This document shows positions 15,907 to 25,106 of a stretch of 46,849 nt of DNA, piece after piece. The stretch lies in contig CANNJE010000008.1 in the NCBI GenBank assembly GCA_947504605.1, forward strand, positions 1 through 46,849. Reading direction: 5' to 3'. This stretch comes from Chitinophagaceae bacterium (lineage in GTDB: Bacteria > Bacteroidota > Bacteroidia > Chitinophagales > Chitinophagaceae). Each line of letters starts with the position of its first letter. The stretch's first letter is position 1. The translations under genes were made by a program, and so were the position numbers. The notes under the pieces are model-generated. The model searched no databases, was not told where the DNA came from, and saw only the letters and a list, made by a program, of their open reading frames with translations.

Positions 15907-16734
15907 TTAAATTAATTTGATGCCTGTTTTTTCTAAACTGATTTTCTTTTGTTTGAATAAATTGCCCACTGTCATTTTGAAAGTCTTTTTACTCATACCA
16001 AAAAATTCATAAATTTCTTCAGGATCAGATTTGTCATAATAAGGGAGGTAGCCATCATTTTCAGCAAGTAGCCTCAATATTTTTCCTGCTTCATCTTCCA
16101 CCCTTTGGTATCCGGGTTTTCCTGCGGCAACATCTATTTTATTATCGGAGTAAATCTTTTTAATAAAGCCTTCAAACTTATCGCCCACGCCAATGCTACG
16201 GTAAATTTCATTGTGGTGTAATACGCCTGTATGTTCATTGTTGATAATAACGACATACCCAATATCGGTTCGGCGGTAAACGATGAGGTTTACAAGATCC
16301 AATAATTTTACATTCAATAAATCATTGCTTAATGTGTTGTCAAATCTTTCAGTTGCAGCAATACGATTTGTTTGCTCATCTCTGTAAATTTTTACAAGGT
16401 ATTCGCCATTGGGTAACATGCCAGTGAGTTGTTGTGATTTTGCCACAAATAAATCTTTCATCAGTCCCCAATCCATAAATGCACCTTGTGGAGTCACACT
16501 TACTGCCCTTAGTTTTACGATATCTCCCAAAATGCCTAGTGGCTTTTGAGTAGTGGCAATTAAGCGATCATCGCTGTCGTGGTAAACAAATACTTTTAAT
16601 TCATCGCCGGGTTTTACATTGGCAGGAACAAATCTTTTTGGCAATAAAATACCCTCTGCACCATCATCCAGATAAACACCAAAATCTACCTGCCTCAGCA
16701 CTTTTAATGTATTGTATTCGCCTGTTTTAATCAT
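15907..16734 (-). CDS. CvfB-like S1 RNA-binding protein
   Basis: 275 residues. The order matches the CvfB/YitL family: an N-terminal S1-like OB fold (GEYNTLKVLRQVDFGVYLDD, ILLPKRFVP), a second S1-type domain (IVKLRAVSVTPQGAFMDWG, LFVAKSQQ), a third (DLVNLIVYRRTDIGYVVIIN, GVLHHNEIYRSI) and a C-terminal winged helix (AGKILRLLAENDGYLPYYDK, EEIYEFFGMSKKTFKMTVGN). CvfB proteins bind RNA and influence gene expression in Firmicutes; the precise role here is unknown. It diverges from the RhlE-type helicase gene, another RNA-related protein, with 176 bp between them. Confidence 0.87.
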   Translation of the reverse strand: MIKTGEYNTLKVLRQVDFGVYLDDGAEGILLPKRFVPANVKPGDELKVFVYHDSDDRLIATTQKPLGILGDIVKLRAVSVTPQGAFMDWGLMKDLFVAKSQQLTGMLPNGEYLVKIYRDEQTNRIAATERFDNTLSNDLLNVKLLDLVNLIVYRRTDIGYVVIINNEHTGVLHHNEIYRSIGVGDKFEGFIKKIYSDNKIDVAAGKPGYQRVEDEAGKILRLLAENDGYLPYYDKSDPEEIYEFFGMSKKTFKMTVGNLFKQKKISLEKTGIKLI

Positions 16735-16757
16735 AATTCCTGGGGTTTTACCGGCAG

Positions 16758-16765
16758 CAAAGATA
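16758..16765 (-). promoter_or_regulatory. Putative -7 promoter box for the CvfB-like gene
   Basis: On the - strand this reads TATCTTTG, an exact match to the Bacteroidota -7 consensus TAnnTTTG, 23-24 bases before the ATG at 16734. No convincing TTG -33 box was found upstream, so this is a partial match. Confidence 0.45.
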
Positions 16766-16910
16766 GTTAAGGCAGATTACACGTATTGGACGAAATTTTT
16801 GTAGGCAGAATAAAAGAGGCAAAACCTTTATTTCGTAGCCATAATTCCTGTAATTAGCTATAATTGGTCTAATGGGGCTATCTTTATTGAAATAAAAACA
16901 CTGTAATACT

Positions 16911-18134
16911 TTGAAGTTTACTGAATTTGATTTTGACGAGCGTTTGATGGAAGGCATCGAAGCATCCAATTATGAAGAAGCCACTCCGGTGCAGCAGCAG
17001 GTAATTCCACTGATTTTACAAGGGAGGGATATCATCGCTTCAGCACAAACAGGAACAGGAAAAACCGCAGCGTTTTTGCTCCCCCTAATTCATAAGATAT
17101 TAACCGGAAAGAACAATCCCAATGCTATTACTTCTTTGGTAATTGTACCAACCCGGGAGTTGGCCATCCAAATTGCTCAGCATCTGGAAGGGTTGTCTTA
17201 TTTCACTTCTGTAAGTTCGATAGCTGTATATGGCGGGGGTGATGGTAATGCATTTGTACAGGAGAAAAAAGCACTGAGTATGGGTGCCGATTTCGTTGTA
17301 TGTACACCGGGGAAGATGATGAGCCATATAAAAATGGGGTATGTAAAATTAGATCATCTTCAGTATTTGGTATTAGATGAAGCCGACAGAATGCTGGATA
17401 TGGGTTTTTATGATGATATCATGTTTATCATTGATCATTTGCCTAAAAAACGCCAGAACCTTTTGTTTTCTGCAACGATGCCACCTAAGATAAGGTCATT
17501 GGCAAAAAAAATATTGCATGAGCCAGATGAGATCAATATTGCTATCAGTAAGCCACCCGAAAAAATAGTTCAGCAGGCTTATCTGGTTTATGAGCCGCAG
17601 AAAATTCCTTTAATTGTTCATTTGCTCAAAGAAAAGAAATTTAAAACTGTATTGGTTTTTTGTAGCAGTAAATTAAATGTAAAACAACTTACCAGGGATC
17701 TGAAACGCAATGGCATTAATGCCGGCGAAATTCATAGCGACTTAGAACAGGGCAGTAGGGAAGATATTTTAATGCAATATAAAAGTGGGCGTTTACCCGT
17801 ACTTGTTGCTACTGATATTCTAAGCCGTGGAATTGATATCGACAATATTGACCTTGTTATCAATTTTGATGTGCCGCATGACGGAGAAGATTATGTTCAC
17901 CGCATTGGCCGTACAGCACGTGCAGAGGCGGAGGGAAGTGCTTATACATTGGTGAGCGTAAAAGAGCAGCGCAAGTTTTATTCTATTGAGCAGTTGATTG
18001 GTAAAGAAGTGCAAAAAATGACTGTACCCGAAAGTATTGGCGAACAGCCTGCCTATAGTCCTTCATCGTCAGGAGGCATTCGATCGCCCAATAGAAGAAG
18101 CTTTTATAACAAAGGAAGTAGCAGGCATAAATAA
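16911..18134 (+). CDS. DEAD-box ATP-dependent RNA helicase, RhlE type
   Basis: 407 residues, starting at TTG (16911); the resulting MKFTEFDFDERLMEGIE is the expected helicase N-terminus with the conserved upstream phenylalanine, so the TTG start is well supported. Motifs in order: Q motif EATPVQQQVIP, Walker A AQTGTGKT, PTRELA, DEAD, SAT, and HRIGRTARAEAEG. The C-terminus is a short basic Ser/Arg/Gly-rich tail (SSGGIRSPNRRSFYNKGSSR), as in RhlE-group enzymes that bind RNA. These enzymes unwind short RNA duplexes in ribosome assembly or RNA decay. recG follows in the same direction but with its own gap, so co-transcription is possible, not certain. Confidence 0.92.
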   Translation: MKFTEFDFDERLMEGIEASNYEEATPVQQQVIPLILQGRDIIASAQTGTGKTAAFLLPLIHKILTGKNNPNAITSLVIVPTRELAIQIAQHLEGLSYFTSVSSIAVYGGGDGNAFVQEKKALSMGADFVVCTPGKMMSHIKMGYVKLDHLQYLVLDEADRMLDMGFYDDIMFIIDHLPKKRQNLLFSATMPPKIRSLAKKILHEPDEINIAISKPPEKIVQQAYLVYEPQKIPLIVHLLKEKKFKTVLVFCSSKLNVKQLTRDLKRNGINAGEIHSDLEQGSREDILMQYKSGRLPVLVATDILSRGIDIDNIDLVINFDVPHDGEDYVHRIGRTARAEAEGSAYTLVSVKEQRKFYSIEQLIGKEVQKMTVPESIGEQPAYSPSSSGGIRSPNRRSFYNKGSSRHK

Positions 18135-18250
18135 TCTTTCAATTAGCGGAGGCTGAAATATATTTGTAAAAAATAATAATCAGCACAACAACCAACATAT
18201 TATCAAGTCCGGTAGAATATCTTACCGGCATATCTGCACAGCGGGGCGAA

Positions 18251-20290
18251 ATGCTCCGCAAAGAACTGAGTATCCATACTTTTAAAGATCTGCTGGAGCA
18301 TTATCCATTAAGGCATATAGATAAGACCAATGTAGATAAAATTGGTTCTCTTAATCAAGAGGATGAATTTGCATATGTTGCAGGTACACTGGTTAGTCTT
18401 GATCTTATAGGCCAAGGTCGGGGGCAGCGATTGGTAGGTAAATTAAAGGATACGACGGGTATTTTGGAACTTGTTTGGTTTCAGGGAATCAATTGGGTGC
18501 AAAAATCATTAATGCCCGGCCATCATTACCTAGTTTTTGGAAAACTTGGGTTTTTTATGGGGACCCCACAAATTTCTCACCCCGATTTTGAAGCATATAC
18601 TGCACAAAAAGCTACTGGTAAAGCATTTCTTGAGCCTATTTACCCCTCTACTGAAAAATTAAAAGCAAGAGGGCTCAATGGCGCCATGCTGGCAAAGTTT
18701 ACATTCGAAATGTTGCAAAAGATCTTTCCAAAAGATTTGCCCGAAAATCTACCTGAGCATATTTGTACAACTTATAAATTGATGTCGCGGTATGATGCAT
18801 ATAAACAAATACATTTTCCTGCATCCCAAAACCATTATGACCATGCGTTGCGGAGGCTAAAATTTGAAGAATTGTTTTTTGCCCAAATGCGCATCAATTT
18901 AATAAAGATGCAAAGACACCGGTTTAGTAAAGGATGGGTGTTTGATAAAGTAGGAAACCTGTTCAATGATTTTTATAAACATCATTTGCCTTTTGAATTA
19001 ACCAACGCACAGAAAAGGGTATTAAAAGAAATCAGAAAAGATACGGGTAGCGGTAAACAAATGAACAGGCTCTTGCAGGGTGATGTGGGCAGCGGTAAAA
19101 CCATGGTGGCATTGCTTAGTATGCTCATTGCTGCCGATAATAATTTTCAGAGTACCCTCATGGCGCCAACAGAAATTCTGGCACAACAGCATTACAACAG
19201 TCTTACGGAATATGTAAAAGATTTGCCGGTAAATATTCAGTTATTAACGGGTTCAACATCTGCAAAACAGCGAAAGGTTATTATGCAGGGCTGTGCCGAT
19301 GGTTCTGTAAACATATTATTGGGTACTCATGCAGTAATAGAAGATAAAGTTCAGTTTGCAAACCTTGGTTTTGCAGTTGTGGATGAGCAACATAAATTTG
19401 GTGTGGCACAAAGGGCACAACTTTGGAAAAAAAATACCCTGCCTCCGCATGTATTGGTAATGACGGCAACACCAATTCCCCGAACATTGGCTTTAACTGC
19501 ATATGGAGATCTGGATTATAGTATTATGGATGAATTGCCACCCGGAAGGAAACCTATTTCAACTATTCATCGTAATGAATCTGCAAGGCCCTCAGTAATG
19601 GATTTTATTAAAGAAGAAATAAAGGCCGGCCGCCAGGCTTATATCATTTATCCGCTTATTGAAGAAAGCAGCAAGATGGATTATGAAAATCTAATGAAGG
19701 GATATGAAGAAGTGAAATCATTTTTTCCAGAACCCAAATACTGGATAAGTATGGTGCATGGCAAACTAGATGCAAAGGTTAAGGAAGCCAATATGCAAAG
19801 GTTTGTAAGCGGAGATACTCAGATTATGGTGAGTACTACCGTAATTGAAGTGGGCGTAAATGTGCCCAATGCTTCTGTGATGGTTATAGAAAGTGCGGAA
19901 AAATTCGGGCTTTCGCAATTGCATCAGCTAAGAGGAAGAGTAGGCCGTGGTGCCGATAAAAGTTATTGTGTTTTACTTACCGGAAATAAGTTATCACGAG
20001 ATGCAAGAGAGCGGCTAAAAATAATGGTAGCTACCAATGATGGGTTTAAAATAGCAGAAAAAGATCTTGAAATAAGGGGCCCGGGTGAAATAGAGGGAAC
20101 CAGGCAAAGTGGTGCGTTAAACTTTAGGCTGGCAAGTATAGTCTTAGATAAAGCCATGCTTGAAGTTGCTAGGGAGGAAGTTGAAAAAATATTGGAAGTT
20201 GACCCGGATTTAAGTATGGCCGAAAATTTGCTGATTAAAGATTTTATGCAAGGGCAAAAACAGAAAACGGGTTGGGGTAAAATTGCATAG
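18251..20290 (+). CDS. recG: ATP-dependent DNA helicase RecG
   Basis: 679 residues from the ATG at 18251. The OB-fold wedge domain is at the start (AYVAGTLVSLDLIGQGRGQR, ELVWFQGINWVQK), followed by SF2 helicase motifs: LLQGDVGSGKTMVAL, VVDEQHKFGVAQR (DEQH box), MTATPIPRTLA, STTVIEVGVNVPNA and HQLRGRVGRG. RecG remodels stalled replication forks and Holliday junctions. The annotated ATG is probably too late: the open frame upstream (18170-18250) encodes NILSSPVEYLTGISAQRGE, which fits the conserved N-terminus of RecG in this phylum, yet contains no ATG, GTG or TTG. The true start may be a rare codon such as ATA or ATC near 18173-18181, or the sequence may have an error there. Confidence 0.92.
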   Translation: MLRKELSIHTFKDLLEHYPLRHIDKTNVDKIGSLNQEDEFAYVAGTLVSLDLIGQGRGQRLVGKLKDTTGILELVWFQGINWVQKSLMPGHHYLVFGKLGFFMGTPQISHPDFEAYTAQKATGKAFLEPIYPSTEKLKARGLNGAMLAKFTFEMLQKIFPKDLPENLPEHICTTYKLMSRYDAYKQIHFPASQNHYDHALRRLKFEELFFAQMRINLIKMQRHRFSKGWVFDKVGNLFNDFYKHHLPFELTNAQKRVLKEIRKDTGSGKQMNRLLQGDVGSGKTMVALLSMLIAADNNFQSTLMAPTEILAQQHYNSLTEYVKDLPVNIQLLTGSTSAKQRKVIMQGCADGSVNILLGTHAVIEDKVQFANLGFAVVDEQHKFGVAQRAQLWKKNTLPPHVLVMTATPIPRTLALTAYGDLDYSIMDELPPGRKPISTIHRNESARPSVMDFIKEEIKAGRQAYIIYPLIEESSKMDYENLMKGYEEVKSFFPEPKYWISMVHGKLDAKVKEANMQRFVSGDTQIMVSTTVIEVGVNVPNASVMVIESAEKFGLSQLHQLRGRVGRGADKSYCVLLTGNKLSRDARERLKIMVATNDGFKIAEKDLEIRGPGEIEGTRQSGALNFRLASIVLDKAMLEVAREEVEKILEVDPDLSMAENLLIKDFMQGQKQKTGWGKIA

Positions 20291-20387
20291 ATGGACTTTA
20301 AAAGTTAAATCCTTTTTAAAGATTATCAAATGCAAACAAACTCACTGATAATTACGTTTATAATAACTAAATTGTAAATAAAAGTAC

Positions 20388-23300
20388 TTGAGAAAATTTA
20401 TCATAATATCTTCTTACCTACTTACATGCTTTATAGCAGTGATTTTGCCATTTGTAACAAGTGCGCAAATGGAATTTGTTGAAAACAAAGGACAATGGCA
20501 TTCCAATGTAGATTTTAAAGGTGATTTTAAGACCGGGGCTTTTTTTCTTGAAAACAAGGGGTTCACAGTAGTGATGCACAATCCTGAAGATATTCAGCGT
20601 TTGTCAGCTTCCGTTCATGGACATGGTGCACAAAGCGGATCAACTGTTACAGATAAACCATCTACAGACCAAGCTGCTCCTGTGATTCATTCTTTTGCAT
20701 ACAAGGTAAAATTTCTGGGAGCTTCTTCTAGTACTCAGCTAGTTCCAGATAAAAAATTACCTACCCATAATAATTATTTTATAGGAAATGAGCCTTCTAA
20801 ATGGGCAAGTGATTGCGCTGTATATACAGCTATAACTTATCGTAATATTTATCCCAATATTGATATTCGTTATTACAGTGATGCCGGCAAATTAAAATAT
20901 GATTTTATTGTTAAACCCGGTGGTAACCCTGCATTTATTGCCCTGCAATATGATGGGCCAAAGGATGTTTTTATAAAAGATAAGGAACTGATCATTTCTA
21001 CTTCAGTTGGTGATGTAAAGGAGCTATACCCTTATTCTTATCAGACCGAAACTGGCAAAAGGCAGGAGGTGGACTGCAAATATGTTGTAAAAAATAATGT
21101 AGTTACTTTCAAAATAGGGGCATATGATACAAGGTCTACTTTGATCATTGACCCTTCTATTATTTTTTCTACTTTCACAGGAAGTGCAATCGATAACTGG
21201 GGTTATACTGCAACACCAGGGCCGGATGGAAGTTTTTTTGCAGGAGGTATTGCATTTGGAACCGGATACAGGGTTTCACCCGGAGCATATCAGACAGTTT
21301 TTGGAGGAGGTACCGATGAAGGCGGTTTTGGTGGTTATGATATTGCTATTTTTAAATTCAGTCCCAACGGAAGTAATCGATTATACGCCACTTATCTTGG
21401 AGGCTCAGGAAATGAGCAACCTCATAGTATGATTACTGATGCAGCAGGCAATTTAATTATAGCAGGCAGAAGTAATTCGGCGAATTACCCCTTGCGTTCA
21501 TTTGCAGCTCCTATTGGTGGTGGCGGAGGATACGATATCATCATTTCAAAATTAAATTCAACAGGTACAATCCTTACCGGCTCTGTAAAAATTGGTGGAA
21601 CTTCTGACGATGGTGTAAATATTAAACCAAAATATCCAACTTCTTCGCCTTCGGCAATAAGCCTTAGAAGAAATTATGGGGATGATGCTAGGAGTGAAGT
21701 AATTCTTGACGCTGCTAATAATGTATACCTGGTTTCCTGCACTCAGTCAACCAACTTTCCTACATTAAATGCAGTGCAAAATAACAATGGAGGGGCACAG
21801 GATGGAGTGATTCTTAAATTTAATGCATCACTAACCACAAGGTTATTCAGTACTTATTTTGGGGGTGTTGCAGATGACGCTTGTTTTGTTACTAATATTA
21901 ATCCGTTAACAGGAGATTTGTTTGTGGCCGGAGCAACTGCCAGTAATGATTTACCTGGAAATAAGACAGGTGTTTTACAGCCAACTTTTGCGACCGGAAT
22001 TTCTGATGGATTTATTACCCAGTTAACAAATGACGGTAGTGCAATTGTTAGAACTACTTATCAGGGTACAACAGGTATTGATCTTATTTATGGACTCAAA
22101 TTCGATCGCTCGGGCTTTCCTTATATCATGGGAACAACTACTGGTAATTGGACAGTCTTTAATGCAAATTTTAAAGATGTCTATGGTGGCAATACTGCCA
22201 AACAGTTTATCAGCAAATTAAAACCCGATCTTTCGGGATATGTTTATTCCACTGTATTTGGAACCAATTCTACAGTGCCCAATATTTCACCCATAGCATT
22301 CATGGTAGACAGGTGTGAAAATGTATATGTATCCGGTTGGGGCGGAGGCATAAATGTTCAGCAACAGTATACTTCGGGTAATACAAGCGGTTTAACCGAA
22401 GTAAATCCACTAACGGGAATTCCTGCTGCAGATGGGAAAGATTTTTACTTTTTTGTTTTAGAAAAAAATGCCAACAGCCAATTGTTTGGTTCTCATTTTG
22501 GGCAGAATGGAGCTTTGGGAGATCATGTGGATGGAGGTACCAGTCGCTTTGATGATAATGGGGTTATCTATCAGGCTGTTTGTGCTAATTGTTCTGGAGG
22601 GGCTGTTTTCCCAACTACACCAGGCTCATGGTCCACATCAAATGGTAGTACCAATTGTAACCAAGCATGTATAAAAATTGAAATGAATTTTGCTGGAGTT
22701 GGTGCAGGCGTTCAGGCTTCTATTAATTCGGTAAAAAATGATACCAGTGGTTGCGTACCGCTTAAGGTAGATTTTGCAGATACCTTGCTTAAGGGAAAAA
22801 AATATTATTGGGATTTTGGTGATGGCTCTCCAGTTGTAATTACAACTGCCGGAGTTACTTCACATACTTATAATGTTATTGGAAATTTCAGGGTAATGCT
22901 TATAGCTGAAGATAGTACCACTTGTAATATAAGGGATACCGCATTTGTAATTATTAAAGTAGGAGATAATTTAGCAACACCTAATTTTAGTTTTGCAAAA
23001 ATTGCCCCCTGTGCAAGTTTGACAATGCAATACACGAATACGTCCACAGCAACCTTGGGCAGTTTTGGCCCTAAAAGTTTTGTTTGGGATTACGGGGATG
23101 GTTCGCCTAAAGATACCGTAGGATTTAGTCCGCCAAGATTACACACTTATGCCGGCCCGGGCTCCTATTTCGTAAAACTTTATATATACGATACTACATT
23201 TTGTAATTCTCCGGATTCTATTGTAAAAGAAATCCGATTGAATCCTTTAGTAAAAGCACAGTTTAAAACACCTGCCTTTGGCTGTGTGCCTTATACGGCT

Positions 23301-24008
23301 ATTTTTGAAAATACTTCTCTTGCTGGAACTGACTTTTTATGGCAGTTTGGAGATGGAAATACTTCTACTATCATTAGTCCAACACATTTATATTCTATTC
23401 CTGGAACTTATAATGTAAGGTTGATTGCTTCAGATACCAATACTTGTAATAAAATAGATACTTCTGCATTTTTTACAATTACAGTTGTTGCTAATCCTAC
23501 AGCGATGTTTAGCTGGGCACCTAATCCGCCTCAGGAAAATACACCCGTTCGGTTTACAAATTTATCAACAGGTGCAACAAGCTATGAGTGGAATTTTGGA
23601 GATGGAATAATTTCAACAGAAACGAATCCAACCCATCAATACAATGTTACAGCTACTTATAATGCAGCATTGGTTGCATTTAATGCATCCGGTTGTACTG
23701 ATACCTTTAATCTGGATGTTAATGTGATCGTAATCCCGCTTTTAGATATTCCCAATGCATTTACTCCGGCACAGGAAGGTTTAAATTCAGTTATAAGGGT
23801 AGAAGGCTTTGGTATAACTAAAATGAGTTGGAAAATATACAACAGATGGGGACAGTTGGTTTTTGAATCTGTCAATAAAAGCCTTGGCTGGGATGGTAAA
23901 TTCAAGGGCAAGTTGCAGGCTATGGATGTTTATACATATACACTGGACGTAGAGTTTAGTGATGGAAAAAAATTGAGAAAAACAGGAGATATCACTCTGC
24001 TTAGATAA
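20388..24008 (+). CDS. Giant PKD/beta-propeller surface protein with type B T9SS (CHU_C/gliding-associated) sorting domain
   Basis: 1206 residues from a TTG start; the signal peptide is MRKFIIISSYLLTCFIAVIL, cleaved near TSAQ. The N-terminal part (MEFVENKGQWHSNVDFKGDF...) is typical of proteins with the DUF7948/SBBP arrangement, and the centre carries SBBP-type propeller repeats (ATYLGGSGNEQPHS, DAAGNLIIAGRS, STYFGGVADDACF). From about 790 to 1110 there are four PKD domains, each with a W-x-F/Y-G-D-G core (YYWDFGDGS, FVWDYGDGS, FLWQFGDGN, YEWNFGDGI). The C-terminus (about 1121-1206: IPNAFTPAQEG, KIYNRWGQLVFES, GWDGKFKG, TGDITLLR) is the type B sorting signal. It is likely an exported adhesin-like protein. 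The PorP/SprF gene directly downstream is its expected partner. Confidence 0.9.
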   Translation: MRKFIIISSYLLTCFIAVILPFVTSAQMEFVENKGQWHSNVDFKGDFKTGAFFLENKGFTVVMHNPEDIQRLSASVHGHGAQSGSTVTDKPSTDQAAPVIHSFAYKVKFLGASSSTQLVPDKKLPTHNNYFIGNEPSKWASDCAVYTAITYRNIYPNIDIRYYSDAGKLKYDFIVKPGGNPAFIALQYDGPKDVFIKDKELIISTSVGDVKELYPYSYQTETGKRQEVDCKYVVKNNVVTFKIGAYDTRSTLIIDPSIIFSTFTGSAIDNWGYTATPGPDGSFFAGGIAFGTGYRVSPGAYQTVFGGGTDEGGFGGYDIAIFKFSPNGSNRLYATYLGGSGNEQPHSMITDAAGNLIIAGRSNSANYPLRSFAAPIGGGGGYDIIISKLNSTGTILTGSVKIGGTSDDGVNIKPKYPTSSPSAISLRRNYGDDARSEVILDAANNVYLVSCTQSTNFPTLNAVQNNNGGAQDGVILKFNASLTTRLFSTYFGGVADDACFVTNINPLTGDLFVAGATASNDLPGNKTGVLQPTFATGISDGFITQLTNDGSAIVRTTYQGTTGIDLIYGLKFDRSGFPYIMGTTTGNWTVFNANFKDVYGGNTAKQFISKLKPDLSGYVYSTVFGTNSTVPNISPIAFMVDRCENVYVSGWGGGINVQQQYTSGNTSGLTEVNPLTGIPAADGKDFYFFVLEKNANSQLFGSHFGQNGALGDHVDGGTSRFDDNGVIYQAVCANCSGGAVFPTTPGSWSTSNGSTNCNQACIKIEMNFAGVGAGVQASINSVKNDTSGCVPLKVDFADTLLKGKKYYWDFGDGSPVVITTAGVTSHTYNVIGNFRVMLIAEDSTTCNIRDTAFVIIKVGDNLATPNFSFAKIAPCASLTMQYTNTSTATLGSFGPKSFVWDYGDGSPKDTVGFSPPRLHTYAGPGSYFVKLYIYDTTFCNSPDSIVKEIRLNPLVKAQFKTPAFGCVPYTAIFENTSLAGTDFLWQFGDGNTSTIISPTHLYSIPGTYNVRLIASDTNTCNKIDTSAFFTITVVANPTAMFSWAPNPPQENTPVRFTNLSTGATSYEWNFGDGIISTETNPTHQYNVTATYNAALVAFNASGCTDTFNLDVNVIVIPLLDIPNAFTPAQEGLNSVIRVEGFGITKMSWKIYNRWGQLVFESVNKSLGWDGKFKGKLQAMDVYTYTLDVEFSDGKKLRKTGDITLLR

Positions 24009-24022
24009 AAAAAGAGGTTGTG

Positions 24023-25039
24023 ATGAAACAATTAATAAAAATATTATGGGTTGTAATTTGCCTGCCTGCGGTATCATCGTATGCGCAGGATTTACATTTC
24101 TCACAATTTTTTAATTCGCCACTTACCACCAATCCAGCAAATACAGGATTTATTCCGGATGCAGATTATAGGATGATAGCACATTATCGCAATCAATGGA
24201 GCAGTATTATGACCGTTCCCTATAAAACTATGAGTATATCTGGTGATGCACAATTATTCAGAGATAGGCTTGAGAATGGATGGCTGGGGGCAGGGGCAGT
24301 TCTATTAAGTGATGTGGCAGGAAGCGGAAGTTTAAGGTCTACAAAAATATATGGTTCTATAGCCTATCATCAAATGCTTGGGAACAGCAGCCTTCTTAGT
24401 GCGGGGTTTAATCTTGGATGGGCCAATAAAAGAATTGATCCAACAGGACTAAAATTCCCAGATCAGTTTGATGGAAAATTTTTTGACGCAACAAGACCAA
24501 CGACAGGTATTCCTATAAATAACAACGTAAGTTATTTTGATATGCAGGTTGGGATGAACTATGCCTATTTTCCGCAAGAAAATGTTTATATCAATGCAGG
24601 TTACTCTATTCATCATGTAAACAAACCCAAGGAAACATTTTATGAAGATGAATCTGTAAACGGCATCATTCCAATGAGGCATATTGCATTTGTAAATGCC
24701 ATATTAAAAGTAAATGATAAAGTAATAATCAGCCCTAATGTTTATTTTTCAATGCAATCAAAAGCTACAGAAATTGCCGGAGGTATGATTGCGAATTATA
24801 ATTTATCGGAGGCAGGAGAAAAGCAATTGATAGCAGGTTTGTATTACCGTCATAAAGATGCAGCCATCCCAATGCTTGGTTTTGAACTTAATTCATTGCG
24901 TTTTACATTTAGTTATGATGCAACAATGTCTGGGCTAAAAGATTTTAATAATTATCGTGGAGCCAGTGAATTTTCATTAGTAAAAAAAGGGTTTTACTCC
25001 CGTACCGCAGGCCGTCAATCCATGTGTCCACAGTTTTAA
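24023..25039 (+). CDS. PorP/SprF family type IX secretion membrane protein
   Basis: 338 residues from the ATG at 24023 (a GTG one codon earlier is also possible), with a signal peptide ending near SSYAQ. The conserved N-terminal segment DLHFSQFFNSPLTTNPANTG is the hallmark of the PorP/SprF family, followed by YRMIAHYRNQWSSI and beta-barrel-like strands (LGAGAVLLSD, GSIAYHQMLG, FNLGWANKRI). Family members sit in the outer membrane; SprF-like members are needed for type B CTD substrates in flavobacteria. The gene is 14 bp after the type B substrate gene, consistent with a substrate-specific pair. Confidence 0.92.
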   Translation: MKQLIKILWVVICLPAVSSYAQDLHFSQFFNSPLTTNPANTGFIPDADYRMIAHYRNQWSSIMTVPYKTMSISGDAQLFRDRLENGWLGAGAVLLSDVAGSGSLRSTKIYGSIAYHQMLGNSSLLSAGFNLGWANKRIDPTGLKFPDQFDGKFFDATRPTTGIPINNNVSYFDMQVGMNYAYFPQENVYINAGYSIHHVNKPKETFYEDESVNGIIPMRHIAFVNAILKVNDKVIISPNVYFSMQSKATEIAGGMIANYNLSEAGEKQLIAGLYYRHKDAAIPMLGFELNSLRFTFSYDATMSGLKDFNNYRGASEFSLVKKGFYSRTAGRQSMCPQF

Positions 25040-25106
25040 TTTTACAAAGTTTTCATAAACGGCTTAAAGAAAATTATTTTTTCCGATTTTTGCCAAAATT
25101 CAACAA

